In this document: piece after piece, positions 50,894-64,000 of the stretch
Position numbering within the stretch: position 1 is the stretch's first letter
How the letters are laid out: every line of letters starts with the position of its first letter
Assembly: GCF_015140455.1 (NCBI RefSeq)
Contig: NZ_AP024094.1
Span: 3,332,566 to 3,396,565, forward strand
Source: Jeongeupia sp. HS-3
GTDB lineage: Bacteria; Pseudomonadota; Gammaproteobacteria; Burkholderiales; Chitinibacteraceae
DNA: 64,000 nt
Direction of reading: 5' to 3'
Made by a program: the position numbers and the translations under genes
Notes under the pieces: generated by a model
The model's input: only the letters and a program-made list of their open reading frames with translations
Databases searched by the model: none
What the model was told of the DNA's origin: nothing

Positions 50894-51033
50894 GCGTTTG
50901 TTTGACTGCCGTTCTGTAAGCTAAACCTAAAGAATCGTCTTGAGGTTTTGCCACAGATGACAAACCGGAAAAATGTTCCCGGAGCGCTTTGCGGTTTGTC
51001 TTTTGCGCCCCACTCAATGGAGAGCTTTTGAGT

Positions 51034-55206
<4,173 letters not shown>

Positions 55207-55209
55207 TTG

Positions 55210-55260
55210 TGTGAGGAGGGGCGGCCTAGGCCGCCTCGTACCGAACGCCTCACCCTCACA
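55210..55260 (+). other. Two-level stem structure between rpoB and rpoC
   Basis: TGTGAGG (55210-55216) pairs with CCTCACA (55254-55260). Inside lies the perfect 16-nt palindrome GGCGGCCTAGGCCGCC (55220-55235). The outer stem ends right at the rpoC ribosome binding site (ggag at 55261). It may be a processing site or may tune rpoC translation. Confidence 0.5.
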
Positions 55261-55271
55261 GGAGCAAATGA

Positions 55272-58200
55272 ATGAAAGGCTTACTCGAACTCTTCAAGCA
55301 GGTCGCGCCAAACGAAGAATTTGACGCGATTAAGATCGGGCTCGCATCGCCCGAGAAGATTCGTTCGTGGTCCTTCGGTGAAGTTAAAAAGCCGGAAACC
55401 ATCAACTACCGTACGTTCAAGCCGGAACGTGACGGTCTGTTCTGCGCACGCATTTTCGGGCCGATCAAGGACTACGAATGCCTGTGCGGCAAATACAAGC
55501 GCCTCAAGCATCGCGGTGTGATCTGCGAGAAGTGCGGTGTTGAAGTCACGCTGTCCAAGGTGCGTCGCGAACGCATGGGCCATATCGAGCTGGCGTCGCC
55601 GGTTGCGCACATCTGGTTCCTGAAGTCGCTGCCGTCGCGTCTGGGCATGGTGCTCGATATCCCGCTGCGCGATATCGAACGCGTGCTGTACTTCGAAGCC
55701 TTCATTGTCGTTGAGCCAGGCATGACGCCGCTCAACCGCGGTCAGTTGCTGACCGAAGAAGACTATTACAACAAGCTCGACGAATACGGCGACGAATTCG
55801 TTGCGCTGATGGGCGCCGAGGCCGTGCGTGAACTGCTGAAGAATCTCGATAGCGAGAGTGAGATCAGCAAGCTGCGCGCCGAGCTCGAATCGACCTCGTC
55901 CGACACCAAGATCAAGAAGATCGCCAAGCGCCTCAAGGTGCTCGAGGCCTTCCAGAAGTCCGGCATCAAGCCGGAATGGATGGTGCTGGAAGTGCTGCCG
56001 GTGCTGCCGCCGGAACTGCGCCCGCTGGTGCCGCTCGATGGTGGCCGTTTCGCCACCTCCGACCTGAACGATCTGTATCGTCGCGTCATTAACCGGAACA
56101 ACCGCCTCAAGCGTCTGCTCGAGCTGCGCGCGCCGGAAATCATCGTTCGCAACGAAAAGCGCATGCTGCAGGAGTCGGTTGACTCGCTGCTCGACAACGG
56201 TCGTCGCGGCAAGGCCATGACCGGCGCCAACAAGCGTCCGCTCAAGTCGCTCGCCGACATGATCAAGGGTAAGGGCGGTCGTTTCCGTCAGAACTTGCTG
56301 GGTAAGCGCGTCGACTACTCGGGTCGTTCGGTCATTACCGTGGGTCCTTACCTGCGGCTGCATCAGTGCGGCCTGCCGAAGCTGATGGGTCTGGAACTGT
56401 TCAAGCCGTTCATCTTCCACAAGCTCGAAGTACTGGGCCTCGCGACCACGATCAAGGCCGCGAAGAAGATGGTCGAAGCGCAGGAAGCGGTGGTGTGGGA
56501 CATCCTCGAGGATGTGATCCGCGAACACCCGATCCTGCTGAACCGTGCGCCGACGCTGCACCGTCTGGGTATCCAGGCGTTCGAGCCGGTGTTGATCGAA
56601 GGCAAGGCCATCCAGCTGCATCCGCTGGTTTGCGCGGCCTTCAACGCCGACTTCGACGGTGACCAGATGGCCGTTCACGTGCCGCTGTCGCTGGAAGCGC
56701 AGATGGAAGCCCGCACGCTGATGCTGGCGTCGAACAACGTGCTGTCGCCCGCCAACGGCGAGCCGATCATCGTGCCGTCGCAGGATATCGTGCTGGGTCT
56801 GTACTACATGACCCGCGAAGCGGTCCGCGCCAAGGGTGAAGGCATGTCCTTCACCGACGTCAAGGAAGCGCTGCGCGCCTACGCCAACCAGTTCGTGACG
56901 CTGCAGACCCGTGTTTCGGTGCGCCTGAACGAGTGGGTCAAGGACGAGAACGGCGAATGGCAAGTGCAGGTGGTGCGTCGCAATACCACCGTCGGCCGCG
57001 CCATCCTGTCGGAAATTCTGCCCAAGGGCCTCGACTTCAGCCATATCGACAAGGCACTGAAGAAGAAAGAAATCGGCAAGCTGATCAATGCGTCGTTCCG
57101 TAACTGCGGTCTGAAAGACACCGTCGTGTTCGCCGACCAGCTGATGTACACCGGTTTTGCTTACTCGACCCGTGGCGGTATCTCGATCTGCGTCGACGAT
57201 ATGCTGGTGCCGGCTGCCAAGGCCGAGTTGCTGGCTGCGGCCAATGCCGAAGTGCGCGACGTCGAGCAGCAATACAACTCGGGTCTGGTGACCCAGGGTG
57301 AACGCTACAACAAGGTCGTCGATATCTGGGGTCGTGCCGGTGAAGACATCGCCAAGGCGATGATGACCAACCTCGGCAAGCAGCCGGTGCTCGACGTTGA
57401 TGGCAACATCGTCAAGGACGAGAACGGCAAGACGCTGATGCAGGACTCGTTCAACTCGATCTACATGATGGCGGATTCGGGTGCACGGGGTTCGGCGGCA
57501 CAGATTCGTCAGCTCGCCGGTATGCGGGGTTTGATGGCCAAACCGGACGGCTCGATCATCGAGACGCCGATCAAGGCGAACTTCCGCGAAGGCCTGACCG
57601 TTCTTGACTACTTCATCTCGACCCACGGCGCTCGTAAGGGTCTGGCGGATACGGCACTCAAGACCGCGAACTCGGGTTACCTGACGCGTCGTCTGGTCGA
57701 CGTGACGCAAGACTTGGTCGTGATCGAGGATGATTGCTACACCAAGAACGGCGTGACCATGAAGGCCGTGGTTCAGGGCGGTGACGTGATCGAAGCGCTG
57801 CACGACCGGATTCTTGGTCGTGTCGCTGCCGTCGATATCGTCGACCCGAGCACGCAAGAAACCGTTTACGAAGCCGGCACGCTGCTGACCGAAGAAATCG
57901 TCGATCGTATCGACGAGCTGAGCATTGACGAAGTCAAGGTGCGTACGCCGCTGACGTGCGAAACCCGTTACGGTCTGTGCGCCGCCTGCTACGGTCGCGA
58001 CCTCGGCCGTGGTTACCGCGTCAATACCGGCGAAGCCGTCGGTGTGATCGCCGCGCAGTCGATCGGTGAGCCGGGTACCCAGCTGACCATGCGTACCTTC
58101 CACATCGGTGGTGCCGCTTCGCGAGCCGCTGCAGCCAGCCAGGTTGAATCGAAGTCGAACGGCCGCATCGCGTTCACGTCGACTATGCGTTATGTCGGCA

Positions 58201-59471
58201 ACAACAAGGGCGAGCTGATCGTGATTACCCGTTCGGCCGAAGTGTTGGTGCTGGATGATCAGGGCCGCGAGCGCGAGCGTCACAAGGTGCCATACGGTGC
58301 GACGCTGACCGTCAAGGACGGCGATGCGATCAAGGCCGGTGCCGTGCTGGGTACGTGGGATCCACATACCCGTCCGATTATCACCGAGTATGAAGGCCAG
58401 GTTCGCTTCGAGAACGTCGACGAAGGCATGACCGTCGTCAAGCAGGTTGATGACGTGACCGGTCTGTCGACCCTCGTCGTGATCAACCCGAAGGCCAAGG
58501 CCGGTGCCAAGGGCATTCGCCCGCTGGTGAAGCTGTTGGACGAGCAGGGCAAGGAAGTGAAGCTCACCGGTACCGATACGCCGGTGACCATCGGCTTCCA
58601 GCCGGGCGCGATCATTACCGTCAAGGATGGTCAGCAAGTCGGCAAGGGTGATGTACTGGCGCGGATTCCGCAGGAATCGGCCAAGACCCGCGACATTACC
58701 GGTGGTCTGCCGCGCGTGGCCGAGCTGTTCGAAGCCCGTTCGCCGAAGGATGCCGGCATGCTGGCCGAAGTGACCGGTACCGTTTCGTTCGGTAAGGACA
58801 CCAAGGGCAAGCAGCGTCTGGTCATCACCGACCTGGAAGGCTTGGGGCACGAGTACCTGATCCTGAAAGAAAAGCACGTCATGGTGCACGATGGCCAGGT
58901 CGTCAACCGCGGTGAAACCATCGTTGACGGTCCGATCGATCCGCACGATATCCTGCGTCTGCAGGGTATCGAGGCGCTGGCGCGTTACGTCGTTCAGGAA
59001 GTGCAGGAAGTTTATCGTCTGCAGGGTGTGAAGATTAACGATAAGCACATCGAGGTGATCGTTCGCCAGATGCTGCGTCGTGTGGTCATCACCAGTAACG
59101 GCGATACCGGCTTCATTCCGGGCGAGCAGGTTGAGCGTGCCGAAGTGCTGACGGTGAACGATGAAATGGTTGCCGCAGGTAAGCAGCCGGCCGGTTACGA
59201 CAATGTGCTGCTGGGTATCACCAAGGCCTCGCTGTCGACCGACTCGTTCATCTCGGCGGCGTCGTTCCAGGAAACCACGCGTGTTCTGACCGAAGCGGCC
59301 ATCATGGGCAAGGTCGATGATCTGCGCGGTCTGAAGGAAAACGTCATCGTGGGGCGTCTGATCCCGGCAGGTACGGGTCTGGCTTACCATCGTAACCGCA
59401 AGCGTCAAGCCCAAGGTCTGGACCAAGTATTTGATTCGCTCGAAGCCGTTCAGAGCGAGGAAACGCTATAA
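55272..59471 (+). CDS. rpoC: RNA polymerase beta' subunit
   Basis: Catalytic subunit of 1399 aa. The first zinc site is in [20 protein letters not shown]. The active-site Mg motif is [12 protein letters not shown], preceded by [17 protein letters not shown]. The bridge and trigger regions include [19 protein letters not shown]. The second zinc site is [19 protein letters not shown]. The length matches betaproteobacterial RpoC. Two ATGs occur (55268 and 55272, in different frames); the one at 55272 gives [11 protein letters not shown] new promoter for rpsL lies after the stop. Confidence 0.99.
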   Translation: MKGLLELFKQVAPNEEFDAIKIGLASPEKIRSWSFGEVKKPETINYRTFKPERDGLFCARIFGPIKDYECLCGKYKRLKHRGVICEKCGVEVTLSKVRRERMGHIELASPVAHIWFLKSLPSRLGMVLDIPLRDIERVLYFEAFIVVEPGMTPLNRGQLLTEEDYYNKLDEYGDEFVALMGAEAVRELLKNLDSESEISKLRAELESTSSDTKIKKIAKRLKVLEAFQKSGIKPEWMVLEVLPVLPPELRPLVPLDGGRFATSDLNDLYRRVINRNNRLKRLLELRAPEIIVRNEKRMLQESVDSLLDNGRRGKAMTGANKRPLKSLADMIKGKGGRFRQNLLGKRVDYSGRSVITVGPYLRLHQCGLPKLMGLELFKPFIFHKLEVLGLATTIKAAKKMVEAQEAVVWDILEDVIREHPILLNRAPTLHRLGIQAFEPVLIEGKAIQLHPLVCAAFNADFDGDQMAVHVPLSLEAQMEARTLMLASNNVLSPANGEPIIVPSQDIVLGLYYMTREAVRAKGEGMSFTDVKEALRAYANQFVTLQTRVSVRLNEWVKDENGEWQVQVVRRNTTVGRAILSEILPKGLDFSHIDKALKKKEIGKLINASFRNCGLKDTVVFADQLMYTGFAYSTRGGISICVDDMLVPAAKAELLAAANAEVRDVEQQYNSGLVTQGERYNKVVDIWGRAGEDIAKAMMTNLGKQPVLDVDGNIVKDENGKTLMQDSFNSIYMMADSGARGSAAQIRQLAGMRGLMAKPDGSIIETPIKANFREGLTVLDYFISTHGARKGLADTALKTANSGYLTRRLVDVTQDLVVIEDDCYTKNGVTMKAVVQGGDVIEALHDRILGRVAAVDIVDPSTQETVYEAGTLLTEEIVDRIDELSIDEVKVRTPLTCETRYGLCAACYGRDLGRGYRVNTGEAVGVIAAQSIGEPGTQLTMRTFHIGGAASRAAAASQVESKSNGRIAFTSTMRYVGNNKGELIVITRSAEVLVLDDQGRERERHKVPYGATLTVKDGDAIKAGAVLGTWDPHTRPIITEYEGQVRFENVDEGMTVVKQVDDVTGLSTLVVINPKAKAGAKGIRPLVKLLDEQGKEVKLTGTDTPVTIGFQPGAIITVKDGQQVGKGDVLARIPQESAKTRDITGGLPRVAELFEARSPKDAGMLAEVTGTVSFGKDTKGKQRLVITDLEGLGHEYLILKEKHVMVHDGQVVNRGETIVDGPIDPHDILRLQGIEALARYVVQEVQEVYRLQGVKINDKHIEVIVRQMLRRVVITSNGDTGFIPGEQVERAEVLTVNDEMVAAGKQPAGYDNVLLGITKASLSTDSFISAASFQETTRVLTEAAIMGKVDDLRGLKENVIVGRLIPAGTGLAYHRNRKRQAQGLDQVFDSLEAVQSEETL

Positions 59472-59485
59472 GGCCAGTACTTCAC

Positions 59486-59515
59486 TTGACGACAAGGGCT
59501 TGATTTTCTTAGAAT
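59486..59515 (+). promoter_or_regulatory. Promoter of the rpsL-rpsG-fusA-tuf (str) operon
   Basis: TTGACG (59486-59491) and TAGAAT (59510-59515) are separated by 18 nt, each five of six to consensus. It leaves a leader of about 140 nt before rpsL, which contains a stem GGCGACGC/GCGTCGCC (59530-59537, 59551-59558). Confidence 0.7.
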
Positions 59516-59662
59516 CTCAGGTTCAATCTGGCGACGCTCGGATTTTCCGCGCGTCGCCGGCTTCATTTGGGCATTGTGAGTCACAGTGTCCGGTGTCGGC
59601 AGGTTTTCCTGTCGTCCAAAGTCGGGCCCCATCAGGGGTTGTTAACTCGAAGGATGTAATCA

Positions 59663-60037
59663 ATGCCAACCATCAACCAGCTGGTCCGCAAGGGCCGCGA
59701 GAAGGAAGTGGTAAAGAGCAAGGTTCCCGCGCTCGAATCCTGCCCTCAAAAACGTGGCGTGTGCACTCGCGTGTACACCACCACTCCGAAGAAGCCGAAC
59801 TCCGCACTGCGTAAAGTCTGCAAGGTTCGCCTGACCAACGGTTTCGAAGTCATTTCGTACATCGGCGGTGAAGGCCACAACCTGCAAGAGCACAGTGTTG
59901 TGCTGTTGCGCGGCGGTCGTGTTAAGGATTTGCCGGGTGTGCGTTATCACACCGTGCGCGGTTCGCTTGACACTGCTGGCGTGAAAGATCGTAAGCAAGG
60001 GCGTTCGAAGTACGGCGCCAAGCGTCCGAAGGCTTAA
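59663..60037 (+). CDS. rpsL: 30S ribosomal protein S12
   Basis: Protein of 124 aa at the decoding centre. Signatures: [51 protein letters not shown] and [19 protein letters not shown]. The lysines of TPKKPNS and the K of [10 protein letters not shown], where streptomycin-resistance changes occur, are the wild-type residues. The ATG follows gaaggatgtaatca. First gene of the str operon. Confidence 0.99.
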   Translation: MPTINQLVRKGREKEVVKSKVPALESCPQKRGVCTRVYTTTPKKPNSALRKVCKVRLTNGFEVISYIGGEGHNLQEHSVVLLRGGRVKDLPGVRYHTVRGSLDTAGVKDRKQGRSKYGAKRPKA

Positions 60038-60157
60038 TTGCCGCGGATGCAAGCGGCGGTTGTTCGCATTTGCGAGGCCGTCGAGTAAGTGGTCGCCCTT
60101 CTGGCCGGCCGTGGGGTATCTAGCCCCGACTGAATGTCATATTTAGGATAGAGAATC

Positions 60158-60628
60158 ATGCCAAGACGTAGAGAAGTACCGAAGCGCGAAGTACTGCCGG
60201 ATCCGAAGTTCGGTTCGCAGGAACTGACCAAGTTCATGAACGTGGTCATGATCGACGGCAAGAAGGCCGTTGCCGAACGCATCGTTTACGGTGCCTTCGC
60301 TCAGATCGAAAAGAAAGCTGGCAAGAACGCGCTGGAAGTCTTCACGACTGCCATCGGCAACGCGAAACCGCTCGTTGAAGTGAAGAGCCGTCGCGTCGGT
60401 GGTGCTAACTACCAAGTTCCGGTCGAAGTCCGCCCCAGCCGTCGTTTGGCATTGGCGATGCGCTGGCTGCGTGACGCGGCTCGTAAACGTGGTGAGAAGT
60501 CGATGGATCTGCGTCTGGCCGGTGAGTTGCTTGATGCGGCCGAAGGCCGTGGCGGCGCCATGAAGAAGCGTGACGAAGTGCACCGTATGGCTGAAGCCAA
60601 CAAGGCCTTCGCTCACTTCCGCTTCTAA
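60158..60628 (+). CDS. rpsG: 30S ribosomal protein S7
   Basis: Protein of 156 aa that nucleates assembly of the 30S head and is a translational regulator of the str operon in E. coli. Signatures: [56 protein letters not shown] and [20 protein letters not shown]. The ATG follows aggatagagaatc. A 120-nt gap with possible secondary structure separates it from rpsL; fusA starts 27 nt after its stop. Confidence 0.99.
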   Translation: MPRRREVPKREVLPDPKFGSQELTKFMNVVMIDGKKAVAERIVYGAFAQIEKKAGKNALEVFTTAIGNAKPLVEVKSRRVGGANYQVPVEVRPSRRLALAMRWLRDAARKRGEKSMDLRLAGELLDAAEGRGGAMKKRDEVHRMAEANKAFAHFRF

Positions 60629-60655
60629 TGCGGCAATCCGTTTAAGGAAACTACC

Positions 60656-62755
60656 GTGGCTCGTACTACCCCTATTGAGCGCTACCGTAACATCGGTATC
60701 TCCGCTCACATCGACGCCGGTAAAACGACGACGACCGAGCGCATCCTGTTCTACACCGGCGTGAACCACAAAATTGGTGAAGTTCACGACGGCGCTGCCA
60801 CCATGGACTGGATGGAGCAAGAACAAGAGCGCGGCATCACCATTACTTCGGCTGCTACCACGACCTTCTGGAAGGGCATGAGCCTGCAGTATCCGGAGCA
60901 CCGCTTCAACATCATCGACACCCCGGGGCACGTCGACTTCACGATTGAAGTCGAGCGCTCGATGCGTGTTCTTGATGGTGCGTGCATGGTGTACTGCGCG
61001 GTCGGCGGCGTTCAGCCGCAGTCGGAAACCGTTTGGCGCCAAGCGACCAAGTACAAGGTTCCGCGTCTGGCCTTCGTGAACAAGATGGACCGTCAAGGTG
61101 CCAACTTCTTCCGCGTGGTCGAACAGATGCGTACCCGCCTGAAGGCGAACCCGGTGCCGGTCGTTGTGCCTATTGGTGCCGAAGAAAACTTCCAGGGCGT
61201 CGTCGACCTGCTGAAGATGAAAGCGATCATCTGGGATGAAGCGTCGCAAGGTATGAAGTTTGAATACCGCGATATCCCGGAAGACCTGCTGGCGGTTGCG
61301 CAAGAATGGCGCGAGAAGATGGTCGAAAGCGCTGCCGAAGCGTCGGAAGAGCTGATGAACAAGTACCTCGAAGAGGGTGACCTCACCGAGGAGGAGATTG
61401 TTGGCGGTATCCGTCAGCGTACGCTCGCTTGCGAAATCCAGCCGATGCTCTGCGGTACCGCATTTAAGAACAAGGGCGTGCAACGCATGCTCGACGCCGT
61501 GATCGAATACCTGCCGTCGCCGATTGATATCGACGCTGTTGCAGGTACCGATGATCGTGATCAGCCGACGACGCGCGCGCCGTCGGATGAGGCGCCGTTC
61601 TCGGCGCTGGCGTTCAAGTTGATGAATGACCCGTATGTGGGCCAGCTGACCTTCTTCCGGGTTTACTCGGGCGTGGTGAAGTCGGGCGACTCGGTGCTCA
61701 ACTCGATCAAAGACAAGAAAGAGCGTATCGGTCGTATCGTGCAGATGCACGCCAACGATCGTAAGGAAATCGATGCGGTTTGCGCCGGCGACATCGCCGC
61801 AGCAATCGGCCTCAAGGAAGTCACCACTGGTGAAACCTTGTGTGCCCTTGATGCGCCGATCATTCTTGAGCGCATGATCTTCCCTGAGCCGGTGATTCAC
61901 GTTGCCGTCGAACCGAAGACCAAGGCTGACCAGGAAAAAATGGGCGTTGCCCTGAATCGCCTGGCCAAGGAAGACCCGTCGTTCCGCGTGCGTACCGATG
62001 AAGAGTCGGGCCAGACCATTATTTCGGGTATGGGTGAACTGCACCTGGAAATTCTGGTTGACCGCATGCGTCGCGAATTCGGCGTTGAAGCCAACGTCGG
62101 CGCGCCGCAGGTTGCTTACCGTGAAACCATCACCCGCGCAGCGGAAGATGTCGAAGGCAAGCATGCCAAGCAGTCGGGCGGTAAGGGTCAGTACGGTCAT
62201 TGCGTCATCACCGTTGAGCCGGCAGGCGAGGGCAATGGCTACTCGTTCGTCGACGAAATCAAGGGCGGCGTGATTCCGCGCGAATTCATCCCGTCGGTCG
62301 ACAAGGGTATCCAGGGGACGCTGAAGTCGGGCGTACTGGCTGGCTTCCCGGTGGTGGACGTGAAGGTTCGTCTGACTTTCGGTTCCTACCACGACGTCGA
62401 CTCGTCGCAGATCGCGTTCGAACTGGCTGGTTCCATTGCGTTCAAGGAAGCCATGCGCCGTGCAGGTGCTGTCATCCTCGAGCCGATGATGGCCGTCGAA
62501 ATCGAAACGCCGGAAGAGTACATGGGCGACATCATGGGCGACCTGTCGTCCCGTCGCGGTATCATCCAAGGTATGGATGACAACCCGGCTGGCGGCAAGA
62601 TGATCAAGGTCGAAGTGCCGTTGTCGGAAATGTTCGGTTACTCGACCACGCTGCGTTCGATGTCGCAGGGGCGTGCTACGTACTCCATGGAGTTCAAGCA
62701 CTACTCGCAAGCGCCGAAGCACGTGGCCGACGCGATCGTTGCCAACAAAAAGTAA
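60656..62755 (+). CDS. fusA: Translation elongation factor G
   Basis: GTPase of 699 aa that drives ribosomal translocation and, with RRF, recycling. G1 is [17 protein letters not shown]2 region [15 protein letters not shown]3 [10 protein letters not shown]4 [10 protein letters not shown]. Domain IV contains [17 protein letters not shown], and the C-terminal domain V has [20 protein letters not shown]. The start is GTG at 60656 with aaggaaactacc upstream. Length and order are typical of bacterial EF-G. Confidence 0.99.
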   Translation: MARTTPIERYRNIGISAHIDAGKTTTTERILFYTGVNHKIGEVHDGAATMDWMEQEQERGITITSAATTTFWKGMSLQYPEHRFNIIDTPGHVDFTIEVERSMRVLDGACMVYCAVGGVQPQSETVWRQATKYKVPRLAFVNKMDRQGANFFRVVEQMRTRLKANPVPVVVPIGAEENFQGVVDLLKMKAIIWDEASQGMKFEYRDIPEDLLAVAQEWREKMVESAAEASEELMNKYLEEGDLTEEEIVGGIRQRTLACEIQPMLCGTAFKNKGVQRMLDAVIEYLPSPIDIDAVAGTDDRDQPTTRAPSDEAPFSALAFKLMNDPYVGQLTFFRVYSGVVKSGDSVLNSIKDKKERIGRIVQMHANDRKEIDAVCAGDIAAAIGLKEVTTGETLCALDAPIILERMIFPEPVIHVAVEPKTKADQEKMGVALNRLAKEDPSFRVRTDEESGQTIISGMGELHLEILVDRMRREFGVEANVGAPQVAYRETITRAAEDVEGKHAKQSGGKGQYGHCVITVEPAGEGNGYSFVDEIKGGVIPREFIPSVDKGIQGTLKSGVLAGFPVVDVKVRLTFGSYHDVDSSQIAFELAGSIAFKEAMRRAGAVILEPMMAVEIETPEEYMGDIMGDLSSRRGIIQGMDDNPAGGKMIKVEVPLSEMFGYSTTLRSMSQGRATYSMEFKHYSQAPKHVADAIVANKK

Positions 62756-62761
62756 TTGGCT

Positions 62762-62786
62762 TTGCCCGGCGCTTGATGCCGGGCAA
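62762..62786 (+). other. Hairpin between fusA and tuf copy 2
   Basis: TTGCCCGGC (62762-62770), a 7-nt loop, GCCGGGCAA (62778-62786). A perfect 9-bp stem without a T-tract, so probably an RNA-processing or stability element rather than a terminator. Confidence 0.6.
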
Positions 62787-62816
62787 CCCCGAATCTCTAT
62801 TTAAGGAATTAGCGAA

Positions 62817-64000
<1,184 letters not shown>

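Noticed and set aside
55281..59426. A 1381-codon open frame on the minus strand opposite rpoC, and similar long antisense frames opposite gltB (for example 17635-20286) and rpoB (50857-53604)
   Set aside because: They are by-products of GC-rich codon use. They are low in complexity, show no family motifs, and lie over genes whose identity is certain.

Overview
The window looks like a chromosomal segment of a GC-rich betaproteobacterium, most likely Neisseriales (Chromobacteriaceae/Chitinibacteraceae type). The reasons are the classical tRNA-Tyr/Gly/Thr-tuf-tRNA-Trp-secE-nusG-rplKAJL-rpoBC-rpsL-rpsG-fusA-tuf cluster, an oxygen-dependent hemF, betaproteobacterial-looking housekeeping proteins, and a secreted M60 metallopeptidase with chitin-binding modules. 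The genus is inference. I see no prophage, insertion sequence, integrase, CRISPR array or plasmid gene.

Layout. 1-5.2 kb: the end of a CDGSH iron-sulfur protein gene, glutathione reductase, a YgiW-type periplasmic OB-fold protein, then a LysR regulator divergent from an Old Yellow Enzyme/quinone-reductase-like pair. 5.3-7.8 kb: an RNase II-family exoribonuclease followed by a zinc-ribbon protein of unknown function. 8-14.3 kb: the secreted M60 peptidase with two Pro-Thr linkers, panD, a copper chaperone, hemF, an APC amino-acid transporter and a macro-domain deacetylase. 14.3-26.9 kb: two complete but clearly different glutamate synthases (gltBD) in tandem, each with its own leader. 26.9-34.1 kb: an acetyltransferase, a TPR protein, a rhodanese gene broken by an in-frame TGA, an FtrA-like regulator, a POT peptide transporter, a tandem glycine riboswitch in front of a TRIC/UPF0126 membrane protein, and two exported proteins of unknown function. 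34.2-45.1 kb: marC, rpiA, phoU-ppx-corA, small membrane and unknown proteins, a soluble receptor with four PAS domains, lgt, ilvD and an alkyltransferase-like DNA-repair protein. 45.2 kb to the end: tRNA genes and the transcription/translation super-cluster, bounded by two EF-Tu genes that are identical from nucleotide 25 onward.

How the parts work together. Nitrogen assimilation (two GOGATs), amino-acid and peptide uptake, and glycine sensing dominate the accessory part. With the chitin-binding secreted peptidase this fits an organism living on nitrogen-rich polymers such as chitin or glycoprotein (inference). Regulatory RNA structure is plentiful: the glycine riboswitch with a hairpin over its Shine-Dalgarno sequence, a terminator-like stem 60 nt before the first gltB, the L10 leader, and attenuator or processing stems between rplL/rpoB and rpoB/rpoC.

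Strongest points for a second look: the tandem non-orthologous GOGATs, the nonsense-interrupted rhodanese, the riboswitch-TRIC unit, the four-PAS receptor with an internal 363-nt tandem repeat, the expandable hexanucleotide tract in the M60 peptidase gene, and the sharp tuf gene-conversion boundary. All database-level statements are from memory of protein families. No searches were run.
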